A stretch of 64,000 nt of DNA from PALSA-894 sp963757565 (GTDB lineage: Bacteria; Pseudomonadota; Alphaproteobacteria; Rhizobiales; Xanthobacteraceae), in contig CAVWSB010000002.1 of the NCBI GenBank assembly GCA_963757565.1, forward strand, positions 304,176-368,175, written 5' to 3'. Below, in pieces: positions 9,111 through 19,657 of the stretch. Within the stretch, counting starts at the first letter, position 1; each line of letters starts with the position of its first letter. The translations under genes were made by a program, and so were the position numbers. Below the pieces are notes generated by a model, which saw nothing but the letters and a program-made list of their open reading frames with translations, was not told the DNA's origin and ran no database searches.

Positions 9111-10209
9111 GGACGTAAAGCGCGTCACCGGAATCCTTGTCCTGCACCAGCGTGGGCGAACCCGGATCGGCCAGCTTCAGCACCGCCACATCACCTTCGA
9201 TCTGTGACGCGATGTCGAGCAGGTAACGCGAGTTGAAACCTATATCGAGCGGCTCGGCATCGTACTCGACTTCCAGTTCCTCTGTCGCGCTGCCGGAATC
9301 CGGATTGGTCACCGTCAGCACCAGCTTGCCGCCTGAGAGCGCGAGTTTCACAGCGCGCCCGCGCTCGCTCGACACGGTGGAGACGCGGTCGACCGCGGCT
9401 TCAAACGCGGGCTTATCGACAATCAGCGTCTTGTCGTTGCCGGCCGGGATCACGCGGCCGTAGTCCGGAAAAGTGCCGTCGATCAGCTTCGAGGTGAGCA
9501 CGACGTCGCCGAGGGTGAACCGGATTTTGGTCTGCGAGAGTTCGATCGCGACCTCGGCGTCGAGATCCTCGATCAGCCGCTGCACCTCGCCGACCGTCTT
9601 GCGCGGCACGATGATGCCGGGCATTCCCTCCGCGCCCTTCGGTGCATCGAGTTCGACCTGCGCCAGCCGATGCCCGTCGGTTGCGACCGCGCGCAGCCTC
9701 TGCGCCTTGCCGCTTGTGGCGACGTGTAGGTAGATGCCGTTCAAATAGTAGCGCGTCTCCTCCGTCGAGATCGCGAACTGCGTCTTGTCGATCAGGCGCT
9801 TCAGGTCTTTCGCGGCGAGCGAAAACTTGTGCGTCATCTCGCCGGCCGCGAGGTCGGGAAAATCGCTTTCCGGCAGCGTTTGCAGCGAGAAGCGCGAACG
9901 TCCCGCGCGGATCGTGAGCGAGGCGCGGTCGCCGGAGGAGTCGAGGACGATCTGCGACCCTTCGGGCAGCTTGCGCACGATGTCGTAAATCATGTGCGCC
10001 GGTACCGTAGTGGCGCCCGCGGGCGACACTTCGGCCGGAATGCTCTCCACCACTTCGAGATCGAGATCGGTCGCTTTCAGACCAAGCTTGCCCTTCTCGG
10101 CGCGGATCAGGAGGTTTGCCAGAATTGGAATCGTATTGCGCCGCTCCACCACGCGGTGCACGTGCCCGATCGATTTGAGGAGCGCGGCGCGCTCGACGGT
10201 GACTTTCAT
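9091..10209 (-). CDS. dnaN: DNA polymerase III beta subunit (sliding clamp)
   Basis: The ring-shaped processivity clamp of the replicative polymerase. It starts MKVTVERAALLKSI at the ATG at 10209 (an in-frame ATG at 10221 adds four residues). Clamp landmarks include RRNTIPILANLLI, the central FPDLAAGE and DGHRLAQVELD, the third-domain VSTVSSERGRAVKL and the C-terminal PMRV, close to the canonical MPMRL that ends beta clamps. It encodes 372 residues, the normal length. It is downstream of dnaA and upstream of recF and gyrB, the common alphaproteobacterial order. Confidence 0.97.
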   Translation of the reverse strand: MKVTVERAALLKSIGHVHRVVERRNTIPILANLLIRAEKGKLGLKATDLDLEVVESIPAEVSPAGATTVPAHMIYDIVRKLPEGSQIVLDSSGDRASLTIRAGRSRFSLQTLPESDFPDLAAGEMTHKFSLAAKDLKRLIDKTQFAISTEETRYYLNGIYLHVATSGKAQRLRAVATDGHRLAQVELDAPKGAEGMPGIIVPRKTVGEVQRLIEDLDAEVAIELSQTKIRFTLGDVVLTSKLIDGTFPDYGRVIPAGNDKTLIVDKPAFEAAVDRVSTVSSERGRAVKLALSGGKLVLTVTNPDSGSATEELEVEYDAEPLDIGFNSRYLLDIASQIEGDVAVLKLADPGSPTLVQDKDSGDALYVLMPMRV

Positions 10210-10401
10210 GTCCGACCCCACACGGATCCGGCAGACTTACACGCGCCGGGTGCTGAAATTGGCGTGCCGCAGGGCTTTCGGCAAGGGCGGAAGGCGGCCC
10301 CGGCGCACTTTCCCACACGCCCGACGCGCTCTGCGGTCCTCAAAAGACTCCAATGGCCGGGGAAACCCCGGCCACGCGCGCTCCCGGGGCTGGCGCCTGC
10401 G

Positions 10402-11913
10402 CTATTCCTGCAGCAGGCGCTTGAGGATATCGACCTCTTCGGCCAGCACGTTGTCGTTGCCGACCAGATTTTCGATCTTGCGCACGGCGTGCAGCACCGT
10501 GGTGTGGTCGCGTCCGCCGAACCGGCGCCCGATCTCGGGTAGCGAACGCAGGGTCAGCGTCTTGGCCAGATACATCGCGATCTGGCGCGGGCGCACCACG
10601 TTGGCGGTGCGGCGTGAGGAGAGCAGGTCCGCGCGGCTGACGTTATATTGCCGGGCCACAATGCGCTGGATGTCTTCGATCTTGACACGTTTGGGTTCCT
10701 GCGGCCGGATCAGGTCGCGTACCGCGCGCTCCGCCATGTCCATCGTCACCGGCAGGCCGGTGAGCTTGTTGCTCGCGAGCAGGCGGTTGAGCGCACCGTC
10801 GAGGTCGCGTCCGTTATGTGTGATGCTGCGCGCGATGAAGGAGAGCACGGGCGCCGGAACATCGAAGCCAGCGTGATGCGCACGGGCTGCCGCGGCGCGG
10901 CTTTTCAGGATCTCGAGCCGCAGCTCTTCTTCCAGCGAACCCATTTCGACCACCAGCCCGCCCGCAAGGCGCGAACGCACGCGGTCGTCGAGGCTTTCCA
11001 GATCGCTCGGCGGACGATCGGCGGCGATTACTACCTGGCGGCCCGCATCGATCAGCGCATTAAGGGTGTGGCAGAACTCGACCTGCGTGGATTTGCCCTG
11101 CAGGAACTGCAGGTCGTCGATCACCAGCACGTCGATGCCGCGCAGCGCTTCCTTGAAGGCAAGCGCGGTCTGCGCTTTCAGCGCCGCCACGAAGCCGTAC
11201 ATGAACTTCTCGGCCGTGAGGTAGAGCACTTTGCGGTCCGGAATGCCGTTGCCGGCCCACGCGATCGCCTGCAGCAGGTGCGTCTTGCCGAGGCCGACGC
11301 CCGCATGGACATAGAGGGGGTTGAACATCACCGGCTCGCCGCGCCGTGCAAGCGCGACCTGCTTGGCCGCCGCATGCGCGAGCGTGTTGGAGCGGCCGAC
11401 CACGAACGTGTCGAACGCGAGCCGCGCGTCGAGTGGCGAGCCGCCGAGTGCCTCGTGCGCCGCCTGCGCGGGGAGTTGCATCCCGCGCGGCTCCCGCTCG
11501 ACACTCCTGGTCTCGCGGTTGGTCTCGACTGGCTCCGCCGGCTTGATCTTGATGGTCGCGTCGCGCAGCACCGGAGAGCGATGAACCACATCGATGCGCC
11601 GGATCGTCTCCAGTTCGGCCTTCCAGCAGGCCAGCAGCTTGTCGGCGTAGTGCGACTGCACCCAGTTCTTCAGGAATTGGGTCGGGAGCGAGAGGCGCAC
11701 CACGTCGCCGTCGATCGCATCGTGCTCCATGGCGCCGAACCAGCTCTTGAAATTCTCCTCGCCGACCGCGGCGCGCAGCCTCTGCTGCACCCGAACCCAA
11801 CGCTCCTGATCGCTGAGGCTCATTTGCCGGCGCTCATGCGGCGTGACGGCGCGGCTGGCGGCCGCGATTGGCAAAATGCGCGACGGATCGTGCGCGAGGG
11901 CGGGTGCTGACAT
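10402..11913 (-). CDS. dnaA: Chromosomal replication initiator DnaA
   Basis: AAA+ initiator that opens the replication origin. Domain I (WVRVQQRLRAAVGEENFKSWF) is followed by a variable linker, then the ATPase core with FVVGRSNTLAHAAAKQV, Walker A VGLGKTHLLQAI and Walker B VLVIDDLQFLQGK, and domain IV with the DNA-binding signature GGRDHTTVLHAVRKIE. The start at 11913 (MSAPALAHDP, 503 residues) follows GGAAA at short distance; an ATG at 11823 (MSLSDQERW) would give a start closer to those of many relatives, so the first 30 residues are uncertain. It is followed by dnaN after about 190 bases. Confidence 0.95.
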   Translation of the reverse strand: MSAPALAHDPSRILPIAAASRAVTPHERRQMSLSDQERWVRVQQRLRAAVGEENFKSWFGAMEHDAIDGDVVRLSLPTQFLKNWVQSHYADKLLACWKAELETIRRIDVVHRSPVLRDATIKIKPAEPVETNRETRSVEREPRGMQLPAQAAHEALGGSPLDARLAFDTFVVGRSNTLAHAAAKQVALARRGEPVMFNPLYVHAGVGLGKTHLLQAIAWAGNGIPDRKVLYLTAEKFMYGFVAALKAQTALAFKEALRGIDVLVIDDLQFLQGKSTQVEFCHTLNALIDAGRQVVIAADRPPSDLESLDDRVRSRLAGGLVVEMGSLEEELRLEILKSRAAAARAHHAGFDVPAPVLSFIARSITHNGRDLDGALNRLLASNKLTGLPVTMDMAERAVRDLIRPQEPKRVKIEDIQRIVARQYNVSRADLLSSRRTANVVRPRQIAMYLAKTLTLRSLPEIGRRFGGRDHTTVLHAVRKIENLVGNDNVLAEEVDILKRLLQE

Positions 11914-12871
11914 TGAGATTTCCAGACATCGAGAGAGGCCGACAATGGATGCCCGCGATGGGGCACGGTGGGACGCGGATGATTGCTCGGACTCACAAGC
12001 CCGGCGGTGCGTCCTGTCGGTCGCCGGCACATCTGGCCAGCGCCCTCAATCGCCACGAGAAATCAGAGATGGTCGAGAGAGATGAGCACAGGCGCATCAT
12101 CTGTTGGCACGGCGCCGCGTCGATCGCGTGAAACGCCGATCCTAGTGCCCTTTTCATCAGAAGCCCCCTGCAAAGTCATCGCGTCCGCGCACGCGACACC
12201 TTGTGACGTATCGTTGTTCCCCTTTGCGATGCCCTGTTACGAACTACCAGAACCACGACATTGCGATGTGCAGCCATACTCAGTCGGCTGACGCTCACGA
12301 TGGTCGCGCACGACATCCTTCGCCCGAACTCATGACAAGTCGGTACCCATCTCGAACGAGACGTGAGCGAACCGGTGAATGTGTGTGCCGCGAGCAATTG
12401 CGAGCGCGAGAGAAAGATTACATGGCGCGGGGGGCGGTGCAAACATCTTCCGGCCGCGATCGCGCCGCGCGCACGCCGCAAGATCGCCGCGTGAACGCAT
12501 AATGGCGCGCGCTTGGCGAACAAGCATTTGAATCTTCGTGTGTTTGTGGCGAAGCCGAGCGCCGTGCCTGCCGGTGTGACGGCTGCGCCACCGGCCTTTA
12601 AAAATTTTTCACGCCGGTGCGCCAATCGGCCGGATTCGAAGCCGCGGCCGTCACTATCTCTTTAACGCCTTGTCACAAGTGTGATTTTTTTGCGCGCCCA
12701 GGGTACCTAACCCTTAAGATCGCCCGATGGCACAAGCACTTCTGAGCTGTTGCCATCCTGTCACAAGCAAAGGGATTTGAAAAAAATCGGCGCCGCAGCA
12801 AACAAAGTCATCGGAGCGAGGCAATCGATCGCTCCAGCCACCGATTGTCGTCCAATTCCGCAGCCGCGCAA
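11914..12871. other. Long non-coding region upstream of dnaA
   Basis: About 950 bases between dnaA and rpsT with no supported gene. It must hold the dnaA promoter. It is AT-richer around 12590-12790, with runs of A and T and repeated TCACAAG motifs (near 12671 and 12762). I found no canonical DnaA boxes (TTATNCACA) here, so an origin of replication cannot be claimed; in many relatives the origin lies elsewhere. Confidence 0.4.
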
Positions 12872-12908
12872 TACAAAAACAAAAGCGCCGGCTCATCGCC
12901 GGCGCTTT
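12872..12908 (-). terminator. Rho-independent terminator of rpsT
   Basis: A perfect 11-base-pair stem (arms AAAGCGCCGGC at 12882-12892 and GCCGGCGCTTT at 12898-12908, 5-base loop), followed on the minus strand by TTTTGTTTTTG. It lies about 20 bases after the rpsT stop codon. Confidence 0.9.
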
Positions 12909-12929
12909 ATCCGCAGAAATACGGAAATT

Positions 12930-13196
12930 TTACTTGCCGAGCTTGGCGACGCCGTGTGCGAGGCGCGAGACCTTGCGGTTAGCAGCATTGCGATGAACGA
13001 CGCCATTTTGAGCAGCGCGCATGATCTCGGGCTCGGCCGCCTTGAGCGCGGCAAGCGCCGCGGTCTTGTCGCCCGACTTGATCGCTTCCTCGACCTTGCG
13101 GACGGAGGAGCGCATGCGCGAGCGGCGGGCGGTGTTGATCTCGGTGCGCCGCGCGATCACGCGAGCGGCCTTGCGGGCGGAGGAGGTATTGGCCAT
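12930..13196 (-). CDS. rpsT: 30S ribosomal protein S20
   Basis: An 88-residue basic protein that binds 16S rRNA in the small subunit. It starts MANTSSARKAARVIARR at the ATG at 13196 and shows the S20 signature with three long helices, VVHRNAANRKVSRLAHGV near the end. The position next to dnaA is common in Rhizobiales. It has its own strong terminator. Start and length match the family. Confidence 0.96.
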   Translation of the reverse strand: MANTSSARKAARVIARRTEINTARRSRMRSSVRKVEEAIKSGDKTAALAALKAAEPEIMRAAQNGVVHRNAANRKVSRLAHGVAKLGK

Positions 13197-13336
13197 CGAT
13201 CTCTTGTCCGGTGAGCGCGGCAAACCGCCTGCGCTGTCATATGCTGAAAAAGGAGTGGCGGCGAAGTCTTCGCCGCCGGTTGTGCAGGCTTATAGAGACC
13301 CCGAAATGGGGCGTCAACGCCTCGGAAAATGGCCCC

Positions 13337-14230
13337 TCAGGCGACCCGCTTGGCCCGCGCGGCGTCATATCCGGCGTTGGCGGAGGCCTTGTCGGCGGCC
13401 GGGAAGGCGGCGAGGGGCGGGGCCATGCGCGCCCACCCGGCGTCATTATGGATGTGCGCGAGCGTGGACTTGATACCCGCGACCAGCGCCTTGCCGTTGA
13501 ACAGGTTGCGGATCGTGACGGCGGTCTCCTGCGCGGCGGCGTCGCCCTGCCAGGCCTTCTGACACAAGTCCGCATTCAGGTTCGCGGTGGCCGAGATGCA
13601 GCCGGCGAAAATGCCGGTACGGGCTTCCGTCAGGCACGCCTCGGTCGACGGGAACACATCGAAACCCTTGGCGACGCCGGCGGCCGCCCGTGCGTAGTCC
13701 ATGTCGCCGGAGGAATCCTTCAAACCCACGATGCTGCCGCCGTGGGCATCGAGCAGCCGGGCGATCAGCTTGACGTGCCACGGCAGGCCGGACTGCGAGG
13801 GGAAGTGATAGAGGTAGATCGGGATCGGCTTGTCGGCCGTCTGTTTGACGATGGTGCCGATGTAGGCCGCAAGCCCGTCGTCCGGCACGCCCTTGTAATA
13901 GAACGGCGGCAGGATCAGCGCGCCCGCAAAGCCCAGTTCGGCGGCATGCTTGGTCAGTGCGACCGCATCGGCGGTTGCGGCCGCACCGGTGCCGACCATC
14001 AACCGGTCGAGTGGCAGGCCGGCCTTCTTGTATTCGCTCATCACGGCCTTGCGCTGCTCGAGCGAAAACGAGGTCGCCTCGCCGGTCGTGCCGAGGACGT
14101 TCAGTCCGTCGCAGCCGGTGTCGAGCAGGAAGCGCGCAAGCTTCGTTGATCGCGCCGCATCCGGCGCGCCGGTCTCATCGATCGCGGTTGCGACGGCGGC
14201 GATCACGCCGGAGAGTTTCTTGGTAGGCAT
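13337..14230 (-). CDS. Dihydrodipicolinate synthase-family aldolase/lyase
   Basis: A 297-residue class I pyruvate lyase of the DapA/NAL family. The GTTGE motif (47-51), the tyrosine of the YLYHFP segment (Y141) and the Schiff-base lysine in VGLKDSSG (K171) are in place. Compared with true DapA, the pattern around IPIYLYHFPSQSGLP is unusual (DapA has YNVPxR with an arginine that grips the substrate carboxylate), so lysine biosynthesis is not assured; a catabolic 2-keto-acid lyase is as likely. The gene is flanked by a composite palindromic repeat on its upstream side. Confidence 0.82.
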   Translation of the reverse strand: MPTKKLSGVIAAVATAIDETGAPDAARSTKLARFLLDTGCDGLNVLGTTGEATSFSLEQRKAVMSEYKKAGLPLDRLMVGTGAAATADAVALTKHAAELGFAGALILPPFYYKGVPDDGLAAYIGTIVKQTADKPIPIYLYHFPSQSGLPWHVKLIARLLDAHGGSIVGLKDSSGDMDYARAAAGVAKGFDVFPSTEACLTEARTGIFAGCISATANLNADLCQKAWQGDAAAQETAVTIRNLFNGKALVAGIKSTLAHIHNDAGWARMAPPLAAFPAADKASANAGYDAARAKRVA

Positions 14231-14245
14231 GGGTCTCTCCTTCTT

Positions 14246-14392
14246 CCCTCTCCCCGTTTACGGGGAGAGGTCGACGCGCGTAGCGCGGCGGGTGAGGGGC
14301 ATCTTGGAGAACTGAGCAAGGGTTGCCCCTCACCCGGCTTGACGCTTCGCGTCTCGCCACCCTCTCCCCGCTTCGCGGGGCGAGGGAAAGAA
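14246..14392. repeat. Composite intergenic palindromic repeat
   Basis: Nested inverted repeats between two minus-strand genes. One is CTCTCCCCG / CGGGGAGAG (14248-14256, 14261-14269), with a four-base loop. A wider one is GGGTGAGGGGCA / TGCCCCTCACCC (14290-14301, 14324-14335). Smaller hairpins GACGC/GCGTC and CCCCGC/GCGGGG follow. This is the pattern of the short palindromic elements scattered in Rhizobiales genomes. Confidence 0.8.
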
Positions 14393-14394
14393 AG

Positions 14395-16674
14395 TCAGCC
14401 GCTGACATTATAGGCCGCGAGCGCGGCCATGTTGACCAGGTCCGTGTCCTTCGAGGACAGATTCACGATCTGCACCGAATTATCGAGCCCGACCAGGAGC
14501 GGCCCGATCACGGTCGCGCCGCCGAGCTCCTGCAGCATCTTGGTGGAGATCGCCGCCGAGTGGAACGCCGGCATCACCAGCACGTTGGCGGGGCCGGAGA
14601 GCCGGCAGAACGGATAGGCCGCCATCAGGTCCGGGTTGAGAGCGACGTCCGCCGCCATCTCGCCGTCGTATTCAAAATCGACGCGCTGCTGGTCGAGGAT
14701 GCGAACCGCATCCTGCACCTTGGCGGCGCGCTCGCCGGGCGGGTGGCCGAAGGTCGAGAACGACAAGAGCGCGACGCGCGGCTCGTAGCCGAACTTGCGC
14801 GCCACCAGCGCCGCCTCGATCGCGATTTCGGCGATGTCCTTTCCGTCGGGCATCTCGGTCACGGCGGTGTCCGCCACCAGCACCGTGCGCCCGCGCGCCA
14901 GCACCAGCGAAACGCCGATCACGCGGTGGCCGGGCTTTGGATCGATCACGCGCCGCACTTCTTCCAGCGCGACCGAGAAATTGCGCGTGACCCCTGTCAC
15001 CATCGCGTCGGCGTCGTTCATCGCCACCATGCAGGCCGCAAAGGTGTTGCGGTCCTGGTTCACCATGCGCTGGCAGTCGCGGATCAGGTAGCCGTGGCGC
15101 TGCAGCCGCTCGTAAAGATAGGCCGCATACTCGGCGTTGCGCTGCGACAGGCGCGCATTGACGACGGTGAGCCCTTCCTCCAGCTCGATCCCCGCATTGG
15201 CGGCGGTCTCGCGCACGCGGTTCTCGCGCCCGACCAGGAGCGCTGTGCCGAGCCCTTGCTCGACGAAGGCCGCCGCGGCGCGGATCACCGGCTCTTCCTC
15301 GCCCTCCGCAAACACCACGCGCTTCGGCGAGCGGCGCAGCCGCTCGTGAACGCGGGAGAGCACGCCGGCGACCGGATCGCGCCGGGTGCGCAGCTGCTGC
15401 TTGTAGGCATCCATGTCGACGATCGGCTTGCGCGCGACGCCGGTGTCCATCGCGGCCTTCGCGACAGCGGGCGGCACATGTGAAATCAGGCGTGGGTCGA
15501 ATGGCGTCGGAATGATGTAGTCCGGGCCGAACTTCAATCGCGTCCCATAAACAGCGGCGACTTCGTCAGGCACGTCCTCGCGGGCAAGCTGCGCCAGCGC
15601 GCGCGCGGCTGCGATCTTCATTTCCATATTGATCGCGCTCGCGCGCACGTCGAGCGCACCGCGGAACAGGAACGGGAAGCCGAGCACGTTGTTCACCTGG
15701 TTCGGATAGTCCGAGCGGCCGGTCGCCATGATGGCGTCGTCGCGCACCTCGGCGACTTCCTCGGCGGTGATTTCCGGATCCGGGTTCGCCATCGCGAAGA
15801 TGATCGGCTTGTCCGCCATCGAGGCGACCATCTCCTTGGTCACGGCGCCCTTGGCGGACAGGCCATAAAACACGTCGGCGCCTTTCATGGCCTCGGCCAG
15901 CGTGCGCACGCTGGTTTTCACCGCGTGCGCCGACTTCCACTGGTTCATGCCCTCGGTGCGGCCCTGGTAGATGACGCCCTTGGTGTCGCAGAGGATCAGG
16001 TTTTCATGCCGAAACCCGATGGCTTCGAGCAATTCGAGGCACGCGATGCCGGCCGCGCCCGCGCCGTTGCAGACGATCTTGGTGTCCTCGATTTTTCGTC
16101 CGGTGAGATCGAGCGCGTTGAGCAGACCTGCCGTCGCGATGATCGCGGTGCCGTGCTGGTCGTCGTGAAACACCGGGATGTCGAGCAGTTCGCGCAGGCG
16201 CTGCTCGATGATGAAGCACTCCGGCGCCTTGATGTCTTCGAGGTTGATGCCGCCCCAGCCCTTGCCGAGAAACTTCACGCAATTGATGAATTCGTCCGGG
16301 TCCTCGGTGTTGACCTCCAGATCGATCGAGTCGATGTCGGCGAAGCGCTTGAACAGCACCGCCTTGCCTTCCATCACGGGCTTTGCCGCAAGCGCACCGC
16401 GATTGCCCAGCCCGAGGATCGCGGTCCCGTTGGTGATGACGGCGACGAAGTTGCCCTTGGTGGTGTAATCGTAAGCCTTGCTCTCATCCTCGGCGATCGC
16501 CAGCACCGGCACCGCGACACCGGGCGAATAGGCGAGCGAGAGGTCGCGCTGTGTCGCCATCGGCTTGGTGGCGACGACTTCGAGCTTGCCCGGCCTTCCC
16601 TGGCTATGGAACAGCAGCGCTTCCTGGTCGGTAAACGTCGGCCGCGTCTGGCGGCTCGGATTTTTCGTTAGCAT
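14395..16674 (-). CDS. maeB: NADP-dependent malic enzyme with C-terminal phosphotransacetylase-like domain
   Basis: A 759-residue MaeB-type enzyme that oxidatively decarboxylates malate to pyruvate and NADPH. The N-terminal malic domain shows LSLAYSPGVAVP, GNFVAVITNGTAILGLGNRG and IPVFHDDQHGTAI; the cofactor domain shows VCNGAGAAGIACLELL. From about residue 430 a phosphate-acetyl/butyryl-transferase-like module follows (VVFAEGEEEPVIRAA, DADAMVTGVTRNFSVALEEV, FSTFGHPPGERAAKVQ), which in this family is usually regulatory rather than a working transacetylase. Length is normal for the fused class. It is transcribed away from mutS, sharing a 220-base intergenic region. Confidence 0.95.
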   Translation of the reverse strand: MLTKNPSRQTRPTFTDQEALLFHSQGRPGKLEVVATKPMATQRDLSLAYSPGVAVPVLAIAEDESKAYDYTTKGNFVAVITNGTAILGLGNRGALAAKPVMEGKAVLFKRFADIDSIDLEVNTEDPDEFINCVKFLGKGWGGINLEDIKAPECFIIEQRLRELLDIPVFHDDQHGTAIIATAGLLNALDLTGRKIEDTKIVCNGAGAAGIACLELLEAIGFRHENLILCDTKGVIYQGRTEGMNQWKSAHAVKTSVRTLAEAMKGADVFYGLSAKGAVTKEMVASMADKPIIFAMANPDPEITAEEVAEVRDDAIMATGRSDYPNQVNNVLGFPFLFRGALDVRASAINMEMKIAAARALAQLAREDVPDEVAAVYGTRLKFGPDYIIPTPFDPRLISHVPPAVAKAAMDTGVARKPIVDMDAYKQQLRTRRDPVAGVLSRVHERLRRSPKRVVFAEGEEEPVIRAAAAFVEQGLGTALLVGRENRVRETAANAGIELEEGLTVVNARLSQRNAEYAAYLYERLQRHGYLIRDCQRMVNQDRNTFAACMVAMNDADAMVTGVTRNFSVALEEVRRVIDPKPGHRVIGVSLVLARGRTVLVADTAVTEMPDGKDIAEIAIEAALVARKFGYEPRVALLSFSTFGHPPGERAAKVQDAVRILDQQRVDFEYDGEMAADVALNPDLMAAYPFCRLSGPANVLVMPAFHSAAISTKMLQELGGATVIGPLLVGLDNSVQIVNLSSKDTDLVNMAALAAYNVSG

Positions 16675-16895
16675 TTCAACCCCTTAAACGGCGCGCGGGC
16701 GCGCGCCGGAAACCCGCAGTGTAGCGGATCGCGCATGCCTGTCTCAAGGACGACCGACGCACATGCATTGCGTGTCTAGCATGGCAATTGCGTCGGGGAT
16801 TCGACATTGCGTGAGGCGCGTGAGGCATGATTGCCTGTGCGTTGTGCGTGGCGCGCGCATGAATCGCAGAACCCGTTCTGCTAGCGTCCGACCCG

Positions 16896-19657
16896 ATGAA
16901 TATGTCCGGCCCCAGAGCGACGCCTGATGTTCCGGCGCCAGATACCGACGCCGCAGGCGTCACGTCTGCCGCGCCCGGCGAGGCCGCAATCGTCACGCCG
17001 ATGATGCGCCAGTACCAAGAGATCAAGGCCGCCAATCCGGACAGTCTTCTGTTCTATCGGATGGGCGATTTCTACGAACTGTTCTTTCAGGACGCGGAGA
17101 TCGCGAGCCGCGCGCTCGGGATCGTGCTGACCAAGCGCGGCAAGCACAACGGCGCCGACATTCCGATGTGCGGCGTGCCGGTGGTGCGTTCGGACGAATA
17201 TCTGCACAAGCTGATCGCGGCGGGCTTTCGCGTCGCGGTGTGCGAGCAGGTCGAGGACCCGGCGGAGGCAAAGAAGCGCGGCGCAAAGAGCGTCGTCGCG
17301 CGCGACGTGACGCGGCTGATCACCGCCGGCACGCTCACCGAAGACACGCTGCTCGACGCGCGGCGCAACAATTATCTCGCCGCCATCGTGCGTGCGCGCG
17401 GCTCCTCGCCCGATGCGCCGCCGCTGTTCGCGCTCGCGTTCCTCGATATCTCGACCGGCGAATTCCGCGTGATGGAGTGCGACCGGCTCGCGCTCGGCGC
17501 CGAAATCGCCCGCATCGAGCCGGGCGAGATCATCGTGTCGGATGCGCTCTATGGCGATCCTGAACTGGCGCCGTGGCTGCGCACACTGCCCGTCGTGACG
17601 CCGCTGACGCGCGATGTGTTCGATGGCGCGACCGCCGAGCGGCGGCTCGCGTCCTATTTCGCGGTCGCCACCACGCGAGTCCTTCGGCACGTTCTCGCGG
17701 CTGGAACTGACCGCCGCCGCCGCCTGCATTACCTACGTGGAACGTACGCAGCTCGGCGCGCGTCCGCCGCTCTCGCCGCCGTCGCGCGAGGCTGTCGGCT
17801 CATCGTTGATGATCGACGCGGCAACGCGCGCCAACCTCGAACTGATGCGCACGCTCTCGGGCGAACGGCGTGGCTCGCTCGGCGATGCGATCGACCGCAC
17901 CGTGACGGTCGCGGGCGCGCGGCTGCTCGGGACACGGCTTGCGGCACCGCTCACCGACCCGGACGCGATCGACAGGCGGCTGGATGCGGTCGCGATGTTT
18001 GTCGCCGATACGGCAGTCACGCTCCGATGTGCGTGCGCAGCTTGCCGGCGCGCCGGATCTGGCGCGCTCTCTCGCGCGGCTGGTGCTTCAGCGTGGAGGC
18101 CCGCGCGATCTTGCGGCGATCCGCGATGGATTGATGGCGGCCGCCGAACTGGCGCGGCGGCTCGCGGCAATCGAAACGCTGCCCGAAGACATCGCCGAAG
18201 CCATCGCGGCGCTGGCCGCGTCGGATAGCGCAATCATTGCAGCGCTCACGGCCGCACTCGCGGACGATCTGCCCTACATGAAGCGCGACGGCGGGTTCAT
18301 CCGTTCGGGTTTCGATGCGGCACTCGACGAGACGCGCGGGCTGCGCGATGAATCACGCCGCGTGGTCGCCGCCTTGCAGGCGCGCTATGCCGACGAGAGC
18401 GGCGTGAAGGCGCTCAAGGTTCGCCACAACAATGTGCTGGGTTATTTCATCGAGGTGACCGCGCAGCACGGCGAGAAGATGCTCGCGCCGCCACTGAATG
18501 CGACCTTCATCCATCGCCAGACGCTTGCCGGCCAGGTTCGCTTCACCACCACAGAGCTTGCCGCGCTGGAGGCGAAGATCGCGAGTGCGGCTGACCGCGC
18601 GCTCGGCATGGAGCTGGAGATTTTCGAGCGCCTCGCCGCGCAGATCACGGCGGCGGCCGAACCGGTCAAGCGCGCCGCGCAGGCGCTCGCTGCGCTCGAT
18701 GTCGCGGCGGCGCTCGCGGCACTCGCGGTGGAACGGGACTACGTGCGCCCGGAGGTGGACCGCTCGCTCGACTTTTGCATCGAGGGCGGGCGGCACCCGG
18801 TGGTCGAGCAGGCGCTGCAAACGGATGGCGGGCCATTCGTCGCAAACGATTGCGAGCTTTCGCCGCCGCCGGGCGAGAACGCGGGTCGCATCTATGTCGT
18901 CACCGGCCCAAACATGGCCGGCAAGTCGACCTTCCTGCGCCAGAACGCGCTGATCGCCGTGCTGGCGCAGATGGGAAGCTTCGTGCCGGCGAAGCGCGCG
19001 CGCATCGGCGTGGTCGACCGGCTGTTCTCGCGCGTCGGCGCGGCCGACGATCTCGCGCGCGGACGCTCGACGTTCATGGTCGAGATGGTGGAGACCGCCG
19101 CGATCCTCAACCAGGCGGGCGAGCGTGCGCTGGTGATCCTCGATGAGATCGGGCGCGGCACCGCGACGTTCGACGGGCTCTCGATTGCATGGGCGGCGAT
19201 CGAGCATCTGCACGAGACCAATCGCTGCCGCGGGATTTTCGCCACGCACTTCCACGAACTGACCGCGCTCTCGGCCAAGCTCGCGCGGCTGCACAACGCG
19301 ACGGTGCGGGTGAAGGAATGGCACGGCGACGTCGTGTTCCTGCATGAGGTCGTGGCGGGTGCGGCCGACCGCTCGTATGGCATCCAGGTGGCGAAGCTCG
19401 CCGGATTGCCGCCTGCCGTGATCGAGCGCGCCAAGCTCGTGCTGGCGCAACTTGAATCGGTCGACCGCGCCTCGCCCGCGCGCACGCTGATCGACGATCT
19501 GCCGCTGTTCGCCGCGTCGGCGCGCGCGCCTGCACCGAAAGCCGAGGCTGACGAACTGGCTGCCGCGCTCGCCGCGCTTAATCCGGACGAGATGTCCCCA
19601 CGCGACGCGCTCGAAGCGCTTTATGCGTTGAAGCTCAAGGTGTCGAAGAAACCCTAA
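16896..19657 (+). CDS. mutS: DNA mismatch repair ATPase MutS (two frameshifts)
   Basis: Mismatch recognition ATPase. The N-terminal mismatch-binding domain contains LLFYRMGDFYELF with the wedge phenylalanine, and IPMCGVPV. The ATPase has Walker A GPNMAGKSTFLRQ, DDLARGRSTFMVEM, Walker B LVILDEIGRGTATFDG and FATHFHELT. The reading is broken twice: around 17670-17678 (continuing as ESFGTFSRLELTAAA) and around 18018-18025 (continuing as RSDVRAQLAGAPDL). Removing one base at each point gives 919 residues, the usual length, so sequencing indels are more likely than a mutator pseudogene. Its 3' end overlaps the next gene on the opposite strand by 23 bases. Confidence 0.94.

Noticed and set aside
12176..12625. 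A 149-codon minus-strand frame upstream of dnaA
   Set aside because: No ribosome binding site, recognisable domain or protein-like composition; arginine-rich as expected of chance frames.
11914..12930. Possible origin of replication upstream of dnaA
   Set aside because: The region is AT-richer in part but has no TTATNCACA boxes in clusters, and in many relatives the origin is not beside dnaA.
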